A stretch of DNA of 57,862 nt from Hyphomicrobiaceae bacterium (GCA_022844225.1 JALHMC010000027.1:1-57862), one strand, 5' to 3'. Shown: positions 8,425 through 17,825, counted from the first letter of the stretch. Translations and numbers: made by a program. Notes: a model not told the origin generated them from the sequence alone.

Positions 8425-9660
8425 GTGGCGAAGCCCGGCGTTCTGATCATCGTTGAGAATTTGACCGTGCCGCTCGATCGTCGGGTCTGGCAGGAAGCAA
8501 CGACGCTGCGTGACGCCGGCTACACGGTCTCGGTGGTCTGCCCGACCGGAGGCCCCTACAGGGCCGGCTACGAGCAACTCGATGGCATCCACATTTTTCG
8601 CCACCCGCTACCATTGGAGGCCGACGGCGCCCTCGGCTACTTGATCGAGTATTCATGGGCGCTGTTCTGGGAGTTCGTCCTCGCCTGGCGTGCCTACTTC
8701 AAGGTCGGTTTCCAAGTCATACAAGCCTGTAATCCGCCGGATACGATCTTCCTGATCGCTGGGATCTTCAAGGTACTGCTCGGAACCCGCTTCGTTTTTG
8801 ATCACCATGACATCAATCCCGAGCTTTACGAGGCCAAGTTCGGGAAGCAGGGCTTCTTCCATAAACTACTGCTGAAATTCGAGAGGTGGACGTTCCGCAC
8901 AGCGGATGTCTCGATCGCGACCAACGAAACATTCAAACAGATCGCCATTGATCGTGGGGGGATGCGGGCCGATCGCGTGTTCGTCGTGCGCTCGATCCCC
9001 GATGTCTCGCGTTTCCGCCGCCTTGAGCCGAAGGCAGAGCTGCGCAATGGTCGAGCGCATGTCGTCGGGTACGTCGGGATAATGGGCAATCAAGACGGTG
9101 TCGATTTGCTCGTCGATGCGATGGATAATCTCGTCAACGCCGCCGGCCGCCGAGACGTCCAATGCGTGATCGTCGGCTCCGGCACGGCACTTGAAGGCCT
9201 GAAGGCTCAGGCGACGGCAAAAGGCCTCGACGACTTCATCACGTTCACTGGCTTCATGTCTGGCGAACCGCTTCTGCGGGCCCTCTCAACCTTCGATGTC
9301 GGGGCGATCCCGGACCCGAAGAACTGTTACAACGACAAGATTTCGATGAATAAGCACTTCGAATACATGTCTTTGGGCATCCCGTTCGTCAGCTATGATT
9401 TGGATGAAGGACGCAAGATCTCGGCTGATACCGCTCTCTATGCCAAAGACAATTGCCCGGTGAGCCTGTCCAACCAGCTCGCAAAGCTCCTGGACGACGC
9501 CGGATTGCGCACCAAGCTCGCGGTTGCCGGTCGCGAGAGGGCGCAAGCCCTCCTTCGGTGGGAGACGGAACGCGCAAGCCTGCTCGCAGCCTATGACATG
9601 GCTTTGGGCGACAAGGCTCTCGCACCCGTTCTGGATGCGCGCAACGTCTCCCGTGCCTGA
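8425..9660 (+). CDS. Glycosyltransferase family 4 protein
   Basis: A 411-residue GT-B fold glycosyltransferase. The N-terminal half begins VLIIVENLTVPLDRRVWQEA, typical of WbpZ/WcaI-like GT4 enzymes. The C-terminal nucleotide-sugar domain has VGYVGIMGNQDGVDLL and the acceptor/donor element KISMNKHFEYMSLGIPFV, corresponding to the GT4 E-x7-E region. It probably transfers a sugar in exopolysaccharide or lipopolysaccharide synthesis on the cytoplasmic side. I chose the GTG at 8425 because GGAG lies about 8 nt upstream and homologues begin here; an upstream ATG at 8320 adds an unrelated Cys-rich stretch. No other polysaccharide genes are adjacent. Confidence 0.88.
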   Translation: MAKPGVLIIVENLTVPLDRRVWQEATTLRDAGYTVSVVCPTGGPYRAGYEQLDGIHIFRHPLPLEADGALGYLIEYSWALFWEFVLAWRAYFKVGFQVIQACNPPDTIFLIAGIFKVLLGTRFVFDHHDINPELYEAKFGKQGFFHKLLLKFERWTFRTADVSIATNETFKQIAIDRGGMRADRVFVVRSIPDVSRFRRLEPKAELRNGRAHVVGYVGIMGNQDGVDLLVDAMDNLVNAAGRRDVQCVIVGSGTALEGLKAQATAKGLDDFITFTGFMSGEPLLRALSTFDVGAIPDPKNCYNDKISMNKHFEYMSLGIPFVSYDLDEGRKISADTALYAKDNCPVSLSNQLAKLLDDAGLRTKLAVAGRERAQALLRWETERASLLAAYDMALGDKALAPVLDARNVSRA

Positions 9661-9689
9661 CACGCAAACGTCCTAGGCCTCACATCTGC

Positions 9690-9929
9690 TCACGGGTTCG
9701 CTGGACGCTTGAGCTTACGCGCCAACCGCTTGATTAATTCGACATCGAGCAATGGAGTTTTGCGTCCGATTGGGGCAGTCGGCTCCTCGTCGCCCGTCGA
9801 CCGACCCACTGTCACCGGATCGCTCGCCGGGAACGTGTCTTCGAGCGCTTTGTCGAGATCTCGCTCGCCATTTTTTCGGTCGATCTTCTTCTGCCTGTCA
9901 CTGGTTGGAGCGTTGTCGTTCGTCGCCAT
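9690..9929 (-). CDS. Small protein with TFPASDP motif
   Basis: A 79-residue, highly charged and probably disordered protein. It contains LDKALEDTFPASDPVT, a signature shared by many small alphaproteobacterial proteins of unknown function. The C-terminus is basic (RLARKLKRPANP). A GGAGGA sequence lies upstream of the ATG. No enzymatic or membrane features are visible. It sits between the glycosyltransferase and moaB, converging with the former. Confidence 0.7.
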   Translation of the reverse strand: MATNDNAPTSDRQKKIDRKNGERDLDKALEDTFPASDPVTVGRSTGDEEPTAPIGRKTPLLDVELIKRLARKLKRPANP

Positions 9930-10019
9930 GATGTTTTTCGTCCTCCGTCGTAGGACAGAGAAACGTCCGAGAGTTGGCCTACGTTCCTGCCTTTTTGCCG
10001 GAGCGGGCCTTGGTACCCC

Positions 10020-10559
10020 TCATCCGCGCCGGTGCTCTTCAAGGCGCGGCATGATCTCCACGAAGTTGCAGGGCCGGTGGCGATTGTCGAGCTGCCACTT
10101 GAGGATGCCGTTCCAGCCATCTTTGCAGGCTCCGGGTGAGCCGGGCAGGCAAAAGATATAGGTGCCGTTGGCCACGCCACCGCACGCACGCGACTGGATC
10201 GTCGAGGTCTCGATCTTCTGGAACGAGATCATGTGGAAGACGGTCGAGAAACCATCGATCGTTTTCTCGAACAGCGGCTGTACCGCTTCCGGCGTGACGT
10301 CGCGCCCGGTGAACCCTGTCCCGCCGGTCGAGATCACCACATCGATCATCGGGTCGGCAATCCACGCTTGAACTTTGGCCCGGATTTGCGCGACGTCGTC
10401 CCTGACGATGGCACGCTCGGCGACTTGATGCCCCGCCTCCGTAATCAGGCCGACCAACGTCGTGCCCGATTTGTCATCGTCGAGTGTTCGCGTGTCGGAG
10501 ACCGTGAGGACCCCGATACGGACGGGAATGAAAGGGCGGCTTTCGTCGAGCTTTGGCAT
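10020..10559 (-). CDS. moaB: Molybdenum cofactor biosynthesis protein MoaB
   Basis: A 179-residue MoaB/Mog-family protein acting in molybdopterin adenylylation. Hallmarks are IGVLTVSDTRTLDDDKSG at the N-terminus, STGGTGFTGRDVTPEA in the middle, and the LPGSPGACKDGW phosphate-binding loop near the C-terminus. It is cytoplasmic and probably trimeric or hexameric. The gene stands alone, but a molybdenum hydroxylase (18.8-22.5 kb) in the window would need its product. I did not see other moa or moe genes nearby. Confidence 0.93.
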   Translation of the reverse strand: MPKLDESRPFIPVRIGVLTVSDTRTLDDDKSGTTLVGLITEAGHQVAERAIVRDDVAQIRAKVQAWIADPMIDVVISTGGTGFTGRDVTPEAVQPLFEKTIDGFSTVFHMISFQKIETSTIQSRACGGVANGTYIFCLPGSPGACKDGWNGILKWQLDNRHRPCNFVEIMPRLEEHRRG

Positions 10560-10740
10560 GACGGGCTTCTTTCGGGCTTAGGAACTGTGCTGGTGATACC
10601 AGCGGGACGAGCCGTTCGGACTTCGGTCTGCGGTCGCGACATGCGATCATGACTCACTGCATCGAGAACTTTACTCGCTCTGCCGCGGGCATCCAAGGAT
10701 ACTGCCGCCACCGCGCTCGCTGCAGCAGCGCGAAACCGAC

Positions 10741-11328
10741 ATGACGCAGCTCACGGGGAAGCACACCTTGGCTCAGTTGATTGCGATTTCCGACGGCATC
10801 AGGCTGATGCTCGAGAAGGTGGCGGCGATATCCGGCTGGCTCTTGGTCGTCCTGGCAGGAATTACCTGCATGGACGTCTTTTGCCGCAAGTTCGGCATTC
10901 CTATCCCGCTCACCAAGTTCCAAGAGCTGGAATGGCATGTCCACACGGCGATCTTTTCGATGTGGATGGGCTACAACTGCACGATCAATGCCCATCCGCG
11001 CGTCGATAGCTACACCGAGACCCTGCGCTATCGGACCAAGGCGTGGATCGAGTTCTGGGGGTGCATCATATTCGCCCTTCCCTTCATGCTCGTCATTCTG
11101 CAGCACGGCACCGACTTCTTCCTGACCTCCTATTACCAAGGCGAAAATTCCGAGAACCCCAACGGTCTCGACTACCGCTGGTTGATCAAGGGTGTCTTCT
11201 ATATCGGTCTTTGGCTCCTTTTCCTCGGCCTCCTCAGTGTCTGGCTCCGCCTGATCGTCTTCCTCTTTGGAAGGCGCAGTCAGGAGGAAACCGGTCTTCA
11301 GATCGGTCATGCCGAATTGGACGTCTGA
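10741..11328 (+). CDS. TRAP transporter small permease (DctQ-like)
   Basis: A 195-residue membrane protein with four predicted helices. The first includes AAISGWLLVVLAGITCMDVF with the family RKFG motif following; the second surrounds WHVHTAIFSMWMGY. This is the small DctQ-type subunit of a tripartite ATP-independent periplasmic transporter. Its stop is 15 nt before the large permease start, so they form one unit. No DctP-type binding protein is in the neighbourhood, so the substrate cannot be guessed beyond an organic acid or similar anion. Confidence 0.9.
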   Translation: MTQLTGKHTLAQLIAISDGIRLMLEKVAAISGWLLVVLAGITCMDVFCRKFGIPIPLTKFQELEWHVHTAIFSMWMGYNCTINAHPRVDSYTETLRYRTKAWIEFWGCIIFALPFMLVILQHGTDFFLTSYYQGENSENPNGLDYRWLIKGVFYIGLWLLFLGLLSVWLRLIVFLFGRRSQEETGLQIGHAELDV

Positions 11329-11343
11329 GGAAAGGCCCGTCGC

Positions 11344-12726
11344 ATGCTCGAATGGATCACTGACCATCTCGCAATCATCATGTTCGTGGCGATGTTCTTC
11401 GTCATCTTCTGCGGCTACCCCGTCGCCTGGGTCATGGGTGGCATGGGCCTGTTCTTCGCGGCAGTTGGTTCCCTGCTCGGCGTTTTCCAGTTCTCCAGCC
11501 TGTCGAACGTTATCCTCCGCATGTGGGGCGGCGTCGCGATGGACTCGACCCTTGTTTCCATCCCGAGCTTCATCTTCATGGGCACGATCCTTGAGCGCTC
11601 GGGCTCGGCCAAGGACATGCTCATGGCGACCGAGATCCTGCTGAAGCGGGTCCCAGGCGGCCTAGCTGTCTCCGTCATGGTGATGGGCACCATTCTGGCC
11701 GCGCCGATTGGCGTCGTCGGCGCTGCTGTCGTGCTTTTGTCTGTTATCGCGCTGAAGCCGATGCTTGACGCCGGCTACGACAAAGAACTGGCGATCGGCA
11801 CAATAGCGTCGGCCGGAACACTAGGTATTCTCATCCCGCCGGCGATCATGATCGTCGTAATGGCCGAGATGCTGCAAACGTCCTCCGGAGCGCTCTTCGC
11901 GGCAGCGACGATGCCGGGCTTTCTCTTGTCCGGGCTCTACCTCCTCTACATCCTGTACGTCGCCATAACGCAGCCTGCCAAAGCACCAAAAATGCCTGCG
12001 GATTATGGTCCCCAGAACAGCAGGGAGTTCTGGCGCGTGATGTGGACGGGCCTCTTCCCGATGACCATGCTGATGTTCATCGTACTTGGTTCAATCTTTG
12101 CCGGGTGGGCCACAGCCACTGAGAGCGCGGGGGTCGGCGTTCTGGGCGCCATGTTCATCGCATGGCTGAACAACCAGTTGTCGTTTCGGATGATGAACGA
12201 GGCCATTCAGTCGGCCTGCCGATCGAACGCGATGGTCTTCCTGATATTCCTAGGTGCGACCTGTTTTTCCTATGTCTTCCGCAAGCTCGGCGGCGACGAC
12301 GCCATGATCTCGACGCTTGGATATTTTGGGATCGATACGAAATGGGAGATGATGACGTTCGTGATGATTTTGATTTTCCTGCTCGGATTCCCATTCGAGT
12401 GGATCGAGATCTGCCTGATCGTCTTGCCGATCTTTGCGCCTATTCTCGCCAAGTTCGATTTCTCTGACCACATCGGCAACAACGCGTACTTCATGGCGTG
12501 GTTCGCGACGCTGGTCGCAGTCAATCTGCAAACGGCCTTCATGACCCCTCCGTTCGGAGCCACGCTCTTCTACATGCGAGGGACCGTGCCACCGGGTATC
12601 ACCATGAGTCACATTTACCGGGCCATGACACCTTTCGTGATTTTGCAGATCGTGGGCTTGCTCTTGTGCATTGCCTTCCCTGGCATCGCGCTCTGGCTTC
12701 CGCGAGTAACTGGCCTTCTCGATTGA
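11344..12726 (+). CDS. TRAP transporter large permease (DctM-like)
   Basis: A 460-residue polytopic membrane protein with about 12 helices, forming the ion-coupled channel of the TRAP transporter. Family features include GTIASAGTLGILIPPAIMIV and the C-terminal FMTPPFGATLFYMRG. The N-terminal helix begins DHLAIIMFVAMFFVIFCGYP. It is paired with the small permease just upstream. No solute-binding protein gene follows; the next gene is on the other strand. Family length matches. Confidence 0.92.
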   Translation: MLEWITDHLAIIMFVAMFFVIFCGYPVAWVMGGMGLFFAAVGSLLGVFQFSSLSNVILRMWGGVAMDSTLVSIPSFIFMGTILERSGSAKDMLMATEILLKRVPGGLAVSVMVMGTILAAPIGVVGAAVVLLSVIALKPMLDAGYDKELAIGTIASAGTLGILIPPAIMIVVMAEMLQTSSGALFAAATMPGFLLSGLYLLYILYVAITQPAKAPKMPADYGPQNSREFWRVMWTGLFPMTMLMFIVLGSIFAGWATATESAGVGVLGAMFIAWLNNQLSFRMMNEAIQSACRSNAMVFLIFLGATCFSYVFRKLGGDDAMISTLGYFGIDTKWEMMTFVMILIFLLGFPFEWIEICLIVLPIFAPILAKFDFSDHIGNNAYFMAWFATLVAVNLQTAFMTPPFGATLFYMRGTVPPGITMSHIYRAMTPFVILQIVGLLLCIAFPGIALWLPRVTGLLD

Positions 12727-12783
12727 CAGACGCGTGCGCGAAGCTGCCAGCTCCAAGGAGCGGTGCCGGATCGCAACCGAGAT

Positions 12784-13032
12784 TCACTTCCGCGGCAAAA
12801 GCATGACTGCGCTCGCCATGGCAAGGCTCCCGAAAGTGAGCCCGAACCCACCAAACAGGAGCACTCCGGCAGCCGCATAGGAGCCGCTTTGCGAGATCAG
12901 AGTCGCCATGCCGCCGGTGTCGGTCAGCAGCATCCCCGCTGCCGATGCGCACCCGATGGCGGCGCCAATCGCGCCATTGATCGCGAGCAATTTGACGACC
13001 CTGGGAAGAGCGTTGGCTTTTCGTGGACGCAT
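12784..13032 (-). CDS. Small membrane protein, 82 aa
   Basis: An 82-residue protein with two probable transmembrane helices: about 16-38 (LLAINGAIGAAIGCASAAGM) and about 50-77 (AAAGVLLFGGFGLTFGSLAM). The start is well supported by GGAGG 6 nt before ATG 13032. I recognise no named family; similar two-helix small proteins are common in Hyphomicrobiales. It lies 61 nt downstream of the CoA-transferase gene on the same strand and could be cotranscribed. Confidence 0.6.
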   Translation of the reverse strand: MRPRKANALPRVVKLLAINGAIGAAIGCASAAGMLLTDTGGMATLISQSGSYAAAGVLLFGGFGLTFGSLAMASAVMLLPRK

Positions 13033-13093
13033 CCCGAACCTCCACAGGCTGGAGCTTGATGCACCTGCTCGGGCAGCGGGCACATTCACAGCT

Positions 13094-15433
13094 TCAACCT
13101 TGCCGAGGCTTGCCCTGTTCCGTCTTCACGACGCCCTCGGCTTCGAGCGCCTCGATCTCGGCAGGTTTGAACCCCGCCTCGCGCAGCACCTCGGCCGTAT
13201 GCTCGCCGAGCAAAGGTGTGACGCGCCCCTGTGTCGGCGCCGTATCTGAGAACACGACCGAACGCCATAGCACCCTGAGGCGTCCACCCGTGGGATGCTG
13301 ACGCACGGCCACCATGTCGTTCGCAACCACGTGCGGGTCCTCGAGAAAAATCTCTGCGTGTCCGAGGGGAGCCTCTGCGGCCGGAACGCCGGCTGCCCTC
13401 AGCGCGGTCATCGTCTCGGTGACGGATCGATTGGCGAAAGCCGCTTCCAGGGCGCGCGACGTTCGCCCCTCGTTCGGATGCCCGCCAGCGGGGGGAGTCA
13501 AGTCTGATGGCACCGGCCATGCCACCGGTGCGATGCTGCAGAGCGCCCTCTGTTCGGCCTCGGTCTCGGCCACCACGTAGATCCAGCCGTCGGCGAGCTT
13601 GTAGAGCCGGTGGAACGGCCCGAGGCCCATTTGCTCCTTATCGGCGAGCTGGCGGATCGGCCTGCTCTTGTATTTGGTGAACCATGCCGACGAGAGCAGA
13701 ATGCCCGCCGAGAGCAGGTTGCCGTAGACGTTCTGGACCTGCCCTGTGCGCTTCCTAACAAACAGCGCAAGTATGGTCCCGAATGCGCCCATGGCGCCAT
13801 TGGTGTAGTCGGTCGGCGCAAGCTGGGCAGGAAATACGGGTGGGTTCTCCGGTCCTCCCTGCGCCCGCGACATGCCCATGTAAGCCTGCGCCAGAGGATC
13901 GATACCCGGCCGCTTCGAGTAGGGCCCAGTATAGCCATAGCCCGTCAGGTGGGTCTCGATCAGGCGTGGATTGATTGCGAGGCCGATCCCCATGCGCTCC
14001 GTGGCCTTGGGCCTGAGATTGGCCAGCAGCACGTCGCATTTTGCGGCGATCGCCTGCACGATCTTGCGGCCCGCTTCCTTCGACGTGTCGACACAGATCG
14101 ACCGCTTGTTGAAGTTGAGTGCGAAGAAGTAGGTGCGTCCGATCGGCCGCGAGATGTCGCCCGCCGGCGGCTCGAGCTTGATCATGTCGGCCCCGAGATC
14201 GGCGAGGATGCGCCCCGCCGTCGGTCCTGCGATCAGGTTGGTGATCTCGAGGATGCGCACGCCCTGCAGCGGCGGCGGGTCCAACTCCCCTTCCCCTCTG
14301 GGAGCGAGGGTTGGGGTGAGGGGGCTTCGCTTCGCCCCGGTGACCGCCTGCGATGCGGCGACCGGCGCTTGCCGTGGTCCTTGGATTGCGCCCGGCGTTC
14401 CCGTCATGTCGACGGGCACACCCATCTGCACCGCGGATCCGACGGCTGGATCCTCCAATGTCACCACCATGCGATTGTGCTGCACTTGCGGATCGTCGAA
14501 GCCTTCTTCGGTCAACCGCGCTGGAGCGAACGGAACGTCGGCCTCCTCGAACAGCTTCGCCCAATCCGCTTGCGGCTTTCGTTTGATGGCCGCGGCGACG
14601 GCTGCCCGCATCTCCTCGTCGTCGGCCGGCGTCAGCGGCGCGCGCCCGGACACCATCCTCGGCTCGTTGATCAGCGCCGTCAGCCCGAACAGTTCGGCGG
14701 CGATCGAGATGAAAGCCTCGTGCACGCAGCCGAGCTGGATCCACTTGCCGTCAGCGCACTCGTACAGGCTGTAGAATGGCGCGCTTCCGGCGGGATGCGA
14801 CTGGAAGACATGCCGCTTGATTTTTTCGCCATCCGCCTTGGTCATGTAGAGGCAGGCGCCAGCCATCAGCGAAGTCTCGACGGCGCGGCCGCGGCCCGTG
14901 TCCTCTCGCGCCAGCAACGCGGCGGCGATGCCATTGCAGGCGAGCAGCGCCGCGCCGACGCTCGGCAACGGATGAACGGTATGAACCGGGGCCGGGCGGA
15001 AACCGGGAAGACTTCCAAGTAGGCCCGTGCGCGCCAGCACCAGATCCTCGATCGGCGGCTCGTCCTTCCATCGCCCGACCTTTCCATAGGCTGTGATCGA
15101 GCAGGCGACGAGGCGCGGATTGAGTGCCTTGAGCTTGTCGCGTCCCACCAGCGCTTGCCGCGGTGACGACGGCGCGAAGTCCTCGACCAGCACATCCGCC
15201 GCCGCAATCATGTCCCGAAGCGCGCTGGCCCCATCGCTCGTGTCGAGATCGAGCCGCACCGCCGACTTGCCGCGGTCCCAAACGACGAACCCTCCGTCAC
15301 GAAAGTCGGGAATGTCCTTTTCGACGACCCTCACGACCTTGGCGCCGTGATCGGAGAGAAACATAGTGCAGAGCGCGGCAGCCGGCCCCGTGCTCACATC
15401 GACGACCGTGATGCCTTCCAATGCGCCAGCCAT
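13094..15433 (-). CDS. Tandem-domain CaiB/BaiF CoA-transferase
   Basis: A 779-residue protein, about twice the usual 400, built from two complete CaiB/BaiF (family III) CoA-transferase domains, at about 5-365 and 386-779. Each begins with the same core: LEGITVVDVSTGPAAALCTM and LQGVRILEITNLIAGPTAGR, followed by GAKVVRVV and GADMIKLEPP. These enzymes move CoA between carboxylic acids through an aspartyl intermediate. The linker (about residues 367-383) is encoded by a repeat-like sequence. The start at 15433 matches family N-termini; a 10-codon upstream ATG (15463) is possible. The Ldh2 and PhyH genes upstream on the same strand suggest a catabolic unit. The substrate is unknown. Confidence 0.88.
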   Translation of the reverse strand: MAGALEGITVVDVSTGPAAALCTMFLSDHGAKVVRVVEKDIPDFRDGGFVVWDRGKSAVRLDLDTSDGASALRDMIAAADVLVEDFAPSSPRQALVGRDKLKALNPRLVACSITAYGKVGRWKDEPPIEDLVLARTGLLGSLPGFRPAPVHTVHPLPSVGAALLACNGIAAALLAREDTGRGRAVETSLMAGACLYMTKADGEKIKRHVFQSHPAGSAPFYSLYECADGKWIQLGCVHEAFISIAAELFGLTALINEPRMVSGRAPLTPADDEEMRAAVAAAIKRKPQADWAKLFEEADVPFAPARLTEEGFDDPQVQHNRMVVTLEDPAVGSAVQMGVPVDMTGTPGAIQGPRQAPVAASQAVTGAKRSPLTPTLAPRGEGELDPPPLQGVRILEITNLIAGPTAGRILADLGADMIKLEPPAGDISRPIGRTYFFALNFNKRSICVDTSKEAGRKIVQAIAAKCDVLLANLRPKATERMGIGLAINPRLIETHLTGYGYTGPYSKRPGIDPLAQAYMGMSRAQGGPENPPVFPAQLAPTDYTNGAMGAFGTILALFVRKRTGQVQNVYGNLLSAGILLSSAWFTKYKSRPIRQLADKEQMGLGPFHRLYKLADGWIYVVAETEAEQRALCSIAPVAWPVPSDLTPPAGGHPNEGRTSRALEAAFANRSVTETMTALRAAGVPAAEAPLGHAEIFLEDPHVVANDMVAVRQHPTGGRLRVLWRSVVFSDTAPTQGRVTPLLGEHTAEVLREAGFKPAEIEALEAEGVVKTEQGKPRQG
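14284..14331 (-). repeat. Repeat-like palindromic element inside the CoA-transferase linker
   Basis: On the minus strand the sequence runs CCCCCTCACCCCAACCCTCG and continues through CTCCCAGAGGGGAAGGGGAG. This resembles the dispersed mini-repeats found in many bacterial genomes, whose translation is typically LTPTLSPRGEGE. Here it is read in frame as LTPTLAPRGEGEL between the two transferase domains. I saw only one copy in the window, so its status as a dispersed repeat is from recall of such elements, not from copies here. Confidence 0.5.
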
Positions 15434-15550
15434 GACGTGCCCCGTTCTACTCTCCAGCATCACCCGCGCAGGCGGGAAGTCACGGCAGAGATCGGGACGT
15501 GCTTCAGCCTCGGCATGACGACGAAAGCTGACGGCACGGCCCGAGCCGCC

Positions 15551-16630
15551 TTAGACGCCCGCGATTTTCTCGATCTCGGCCTTCGCGAGACCGACCTTGG
15601 CGCCCGCGGCGATGATGTCGCCCCACGTCGTCGGATCGACCGGGATGCCGTCCTTCAGGCGCTTGGCTTTCCACTCGCGCTCCGGATCGCCGGCAAGCCG
15701 GACCTTGTCGAAGCCCTGTGCCACCGGTCCTGATTGCACCCAGCCCGTGAAAGCGTCGATCTCACTCTGGAAATGCTCCGACGTGCCGAGTTTCTCCGGG
15801 TCGAGCACGATGGTCAGCATGCCGTTGTAGACCCCCTGCGTTTGCCCGTCGTAGGCCTTCCGCATGGTGTCCCCGCCCGTCAGCGCGCCGCCCAGGAGTT
15901 CAGCGATCATCGCGAGACCGTAGCCCTTGTGCTCTCCGAAGGTGAGAATGGCTCCGAACGGCGGCACCACGGTGTAGCGCGGATCGGTGGTGGGTCGACC
16001 TTCGTTGTCAATGATCGTGCCGGGCGGCAGCGTGACGCCTTTGTTGTGCGCGACGCGCGTCTTACCCTGCGCGATCCGGCTCGTTGCGAAGTCGAGCACG
16101 ATCGGGTCCTTGCCCTTCCGCGGCACGCCGATGCAGATCGGATTCGTGCCGAAGCGGCCATCTCCACCACCCCAGGCCGCCACGATCGGCCGCGACACGA
16201 CGTTGACGAAGTGCATCGAGACGAGTCCCGCCGCCACCGCCATCTCGGCCCATGCGCCGATGCGGCCGATATGGTGCGCGTGATGCAAGCCGACGGCGCA
16301 AAGCCCGTGCTTTTTCGCCCGCTCGATGGCGATGTTCATGGTGTCGTGGCCGATCACCTGCCCGTAGCCGGCTTGCCCGTCGAGCCGGACCAGCGGCCCG
16401 GTGTCGAGGACGATCTTCGGCGCCTGATTGACCGCGAGCCCACCCTCCACCAGTGACTGGATGTAGCGTGGGATCATTCCGACGCCGTGGCTGTCATGGC
16501 CCTTAAGGTTAGCCTCGACCAGATTCTCGGCGACGAGCTTTGCCTCCCGCGCGTTCGAGCCGCCTCTGGCGACGATCGCTTGAATGGCGGCGGTGAGTTT
16601 CGGCGCACTGAAGATGATATCGTCGGCCAT
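15551..16630 (-). CDS. Ldh2/malate dehydrogenase family oxidoreductase
   Basis: A 359-residue NAD(P)-dependent 2-hydroxyacid dehydrogenase of the Ldh2/MdH family (YlbC, ComC, DpkA relatives), a fold distinct from classical lactate dehydrogenase. Recognisable parts are KGHDSHGVGMIPRY (catalytic His region), the HHAHHIGRIGAWAE segment, GTNPICIGVPRKGKDPIVLD and GEHKGYGLAMIAELLGGALTGG. It could reduce 2-oxoacids or cyclic imines. It is in the same direction as the CoA-transferase (118 nt apart), consistent with a shared pathway. The exact substrate cannot be assigned. Confidence 0.9.
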   Translation of the reverse strand: MADDIIFSAPKLTAAIQAIVARGGSNAREAKLVAENLVEANLKGHDSHGVGMIPRYIQSLVEGGLAVNQAPKIVLDTGPLVRLDGQAGYGQVIGHDTMNIAIERAKKHGLCAVGLHHAHHIGRIGAWAEMAVAAGLVSMHFVNVVSRPIVAAWGGGDGRFGTNPICIGVPRKGKDPIVLDFATSRIAQGKTRVAHNKGVTLPPGTIIDNEGRPTTDPRYTVVPPFGAILTFGEHKGYGLAMIAELLGGALTGGDTMRKAYDGQTQGVYNGMLTIVLDPEKLGTSEHFQSEIDAFTGWVQSGPVAQGFDKVRLAGDPEREWKAKRLKDGIPVDPTTWGDIIAAGAKVGLAKAEIEKIAGV

Positions 16631-16719
16631 GCGGTTCCCGTGGGTGGAAGGAGGAGTGTCGAGGGAAGGGTTGCACGGCCCAGGACCGGGCTCAAGACCA
16701 CCCGCCGCGCCCGCATGTC

Positions 16720-17739
16720 TCAGCCCCCGTCCAGCGTCTCCAGCAGCCTTTCCGCCTTGGCCCTCTTTTCAGCGTTCTTGTCGCGTTGGATGATGCGCAG
16801 GATGGCATCGCGCGCGGCCTTGTCGCCTCTCTCGGCCATCTCGAACGCTTGCGCGTCGCGGCGCTCGTAATGGCTGCGGTCGAGAGGAATGACGTCGAGC
16901 TTCAAGTCCGCCCAGTAATACTGCCCCTCGTTGCTCGACCAGCCCGCATAGACCTCCTCCCACGTGCCGCAGCCCGAGTAGGGCACCATGTTCGTGTCGG
17001 CGACCGGCTGACTGACGGGTTGGTAGCGTGCATCGAACGACATCCGGATCTCGTTCGTCCGGTTGGGCAGCGCTTTGTGTACGGTCACGTCCTGGAAGAT
17101 CAGCGCATCGCCGGCCTTGAAGGCGCCCGTCGCCCACGTCCCGGGAATGGGCACGGCGATGTCCATGCCGCCGGCACCGCTACCCACCTTGGTGTCGAGA
17201 ATGCCCTGGGTGTGCGAACTCGCCGCCACTGCGAGCGCACCCTTCTCTCGCGGACAATCGCCGAGCGGCATCCAGAGCGCATAGCTGGTTGCGCCGCCGA
17301 TGTGCACGCGGTCCTGATGGACCCCGGTCGTGAAATCGAAATCGCCCGACTGCGGGAAGATGTTGCGCTGAACGAACATCGGGTGCGCCAGCGCCGGCTC
17401 GCCGAAGATGCGTGAAAACAGATCGAGCACGCGGGGATGAATGCGCAGGCGATGCAACGCTTCGTCCGCCCATAACCCGCGGAAAACGTGCATGTAGAGT
17501 TCTTCCGGATCCTTACAGGCCGCTGATCGGTTTGCGATCCCGGCCTCGATGGGCGTTGCCGGGTCGAGCCATCCCCCCGCCGCAGCTTTCGTCAGCAGCC
17601 GCGAGCGCACGGCCCGGATTGTCTCGGACGGCAACAGGCCGCGAATGAAAAGGTAGCCATCCCGGTCCAGGCGGACGCGCAGGGCTGCGCCGTCGTGCAG
17701 AAGATCTGACGAGTCGATGAAGTCGGGATAAATGTCCAT
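16720..17739 (-). CDS. Phytanoyl-CoA dioxygenase family protein
   Basis: A 339-residue Fe(II)/2-oxoglutarate-dependent dioxygenase of the PhyH family. The HxD half of the iron triad is in TGVHQDRVHIGG and the distal His in DVTVHKALPNRT. N-terminal DRDGYLFIRGLLP is family-typical. The ribosome binding site GGAGG is 8 nt before ATG 17739. The C-terminal 70 residues are rich in Arg, Ala and Glu and lie outside the catalytic core. Bacterial members hydroxylate diverse small molecules. The gene precedes the Ldh2 and CoA-transferase genes on the same strand, so hydroxylation followed by oxidation and CoA activation is conceivable (inference). Confidence 0.85.
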   Translation of the reverse strand: MDIYPDFIDSSDLLHDGAALRVRLDRDGYLFIRGLLPSETIRAVRSRLLTKAAAGGWLDPATPIEAGIANRSAACKDPEELYMHVFRGLWADEALHRLRIHPRVLDLFSRIFGEPALAHPMFVQRNIFPQSGDFDFTTGVHQDRVHIGGATSYALWMPLGDCPREKGALAVAASSHTQGILDTKVGSGAGGMDIAVPIPGTWATGAFKAGDALIFQDVTVHKALPNRTNEIRMSFDARYQPVSQPVADTNMVPYSGCGTWEEVYAGWSSNEGQYYWADLKLDVIPLDRSHYERRDAQAFEMAERGDKAARDAILRIIQRDKNAEKRAKAERLLETLDGG

Positions 17740-17825
17740 CGGGCAGGCCTCCGGGCTCGGTTGTCCGAGCCGGAGTGTGCGGGAGCGCGTTGGCGCTCGT
17801 CAACATGGACGCTCGTCCGGCAACG

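Noticed and set aside
13610..15022. Long plus-strand frame of 470 codons
   Set aside because: It is a mirror of the CoA-transferase gene on the other strand and matches no family; the minus-strand protein has clear motifs.
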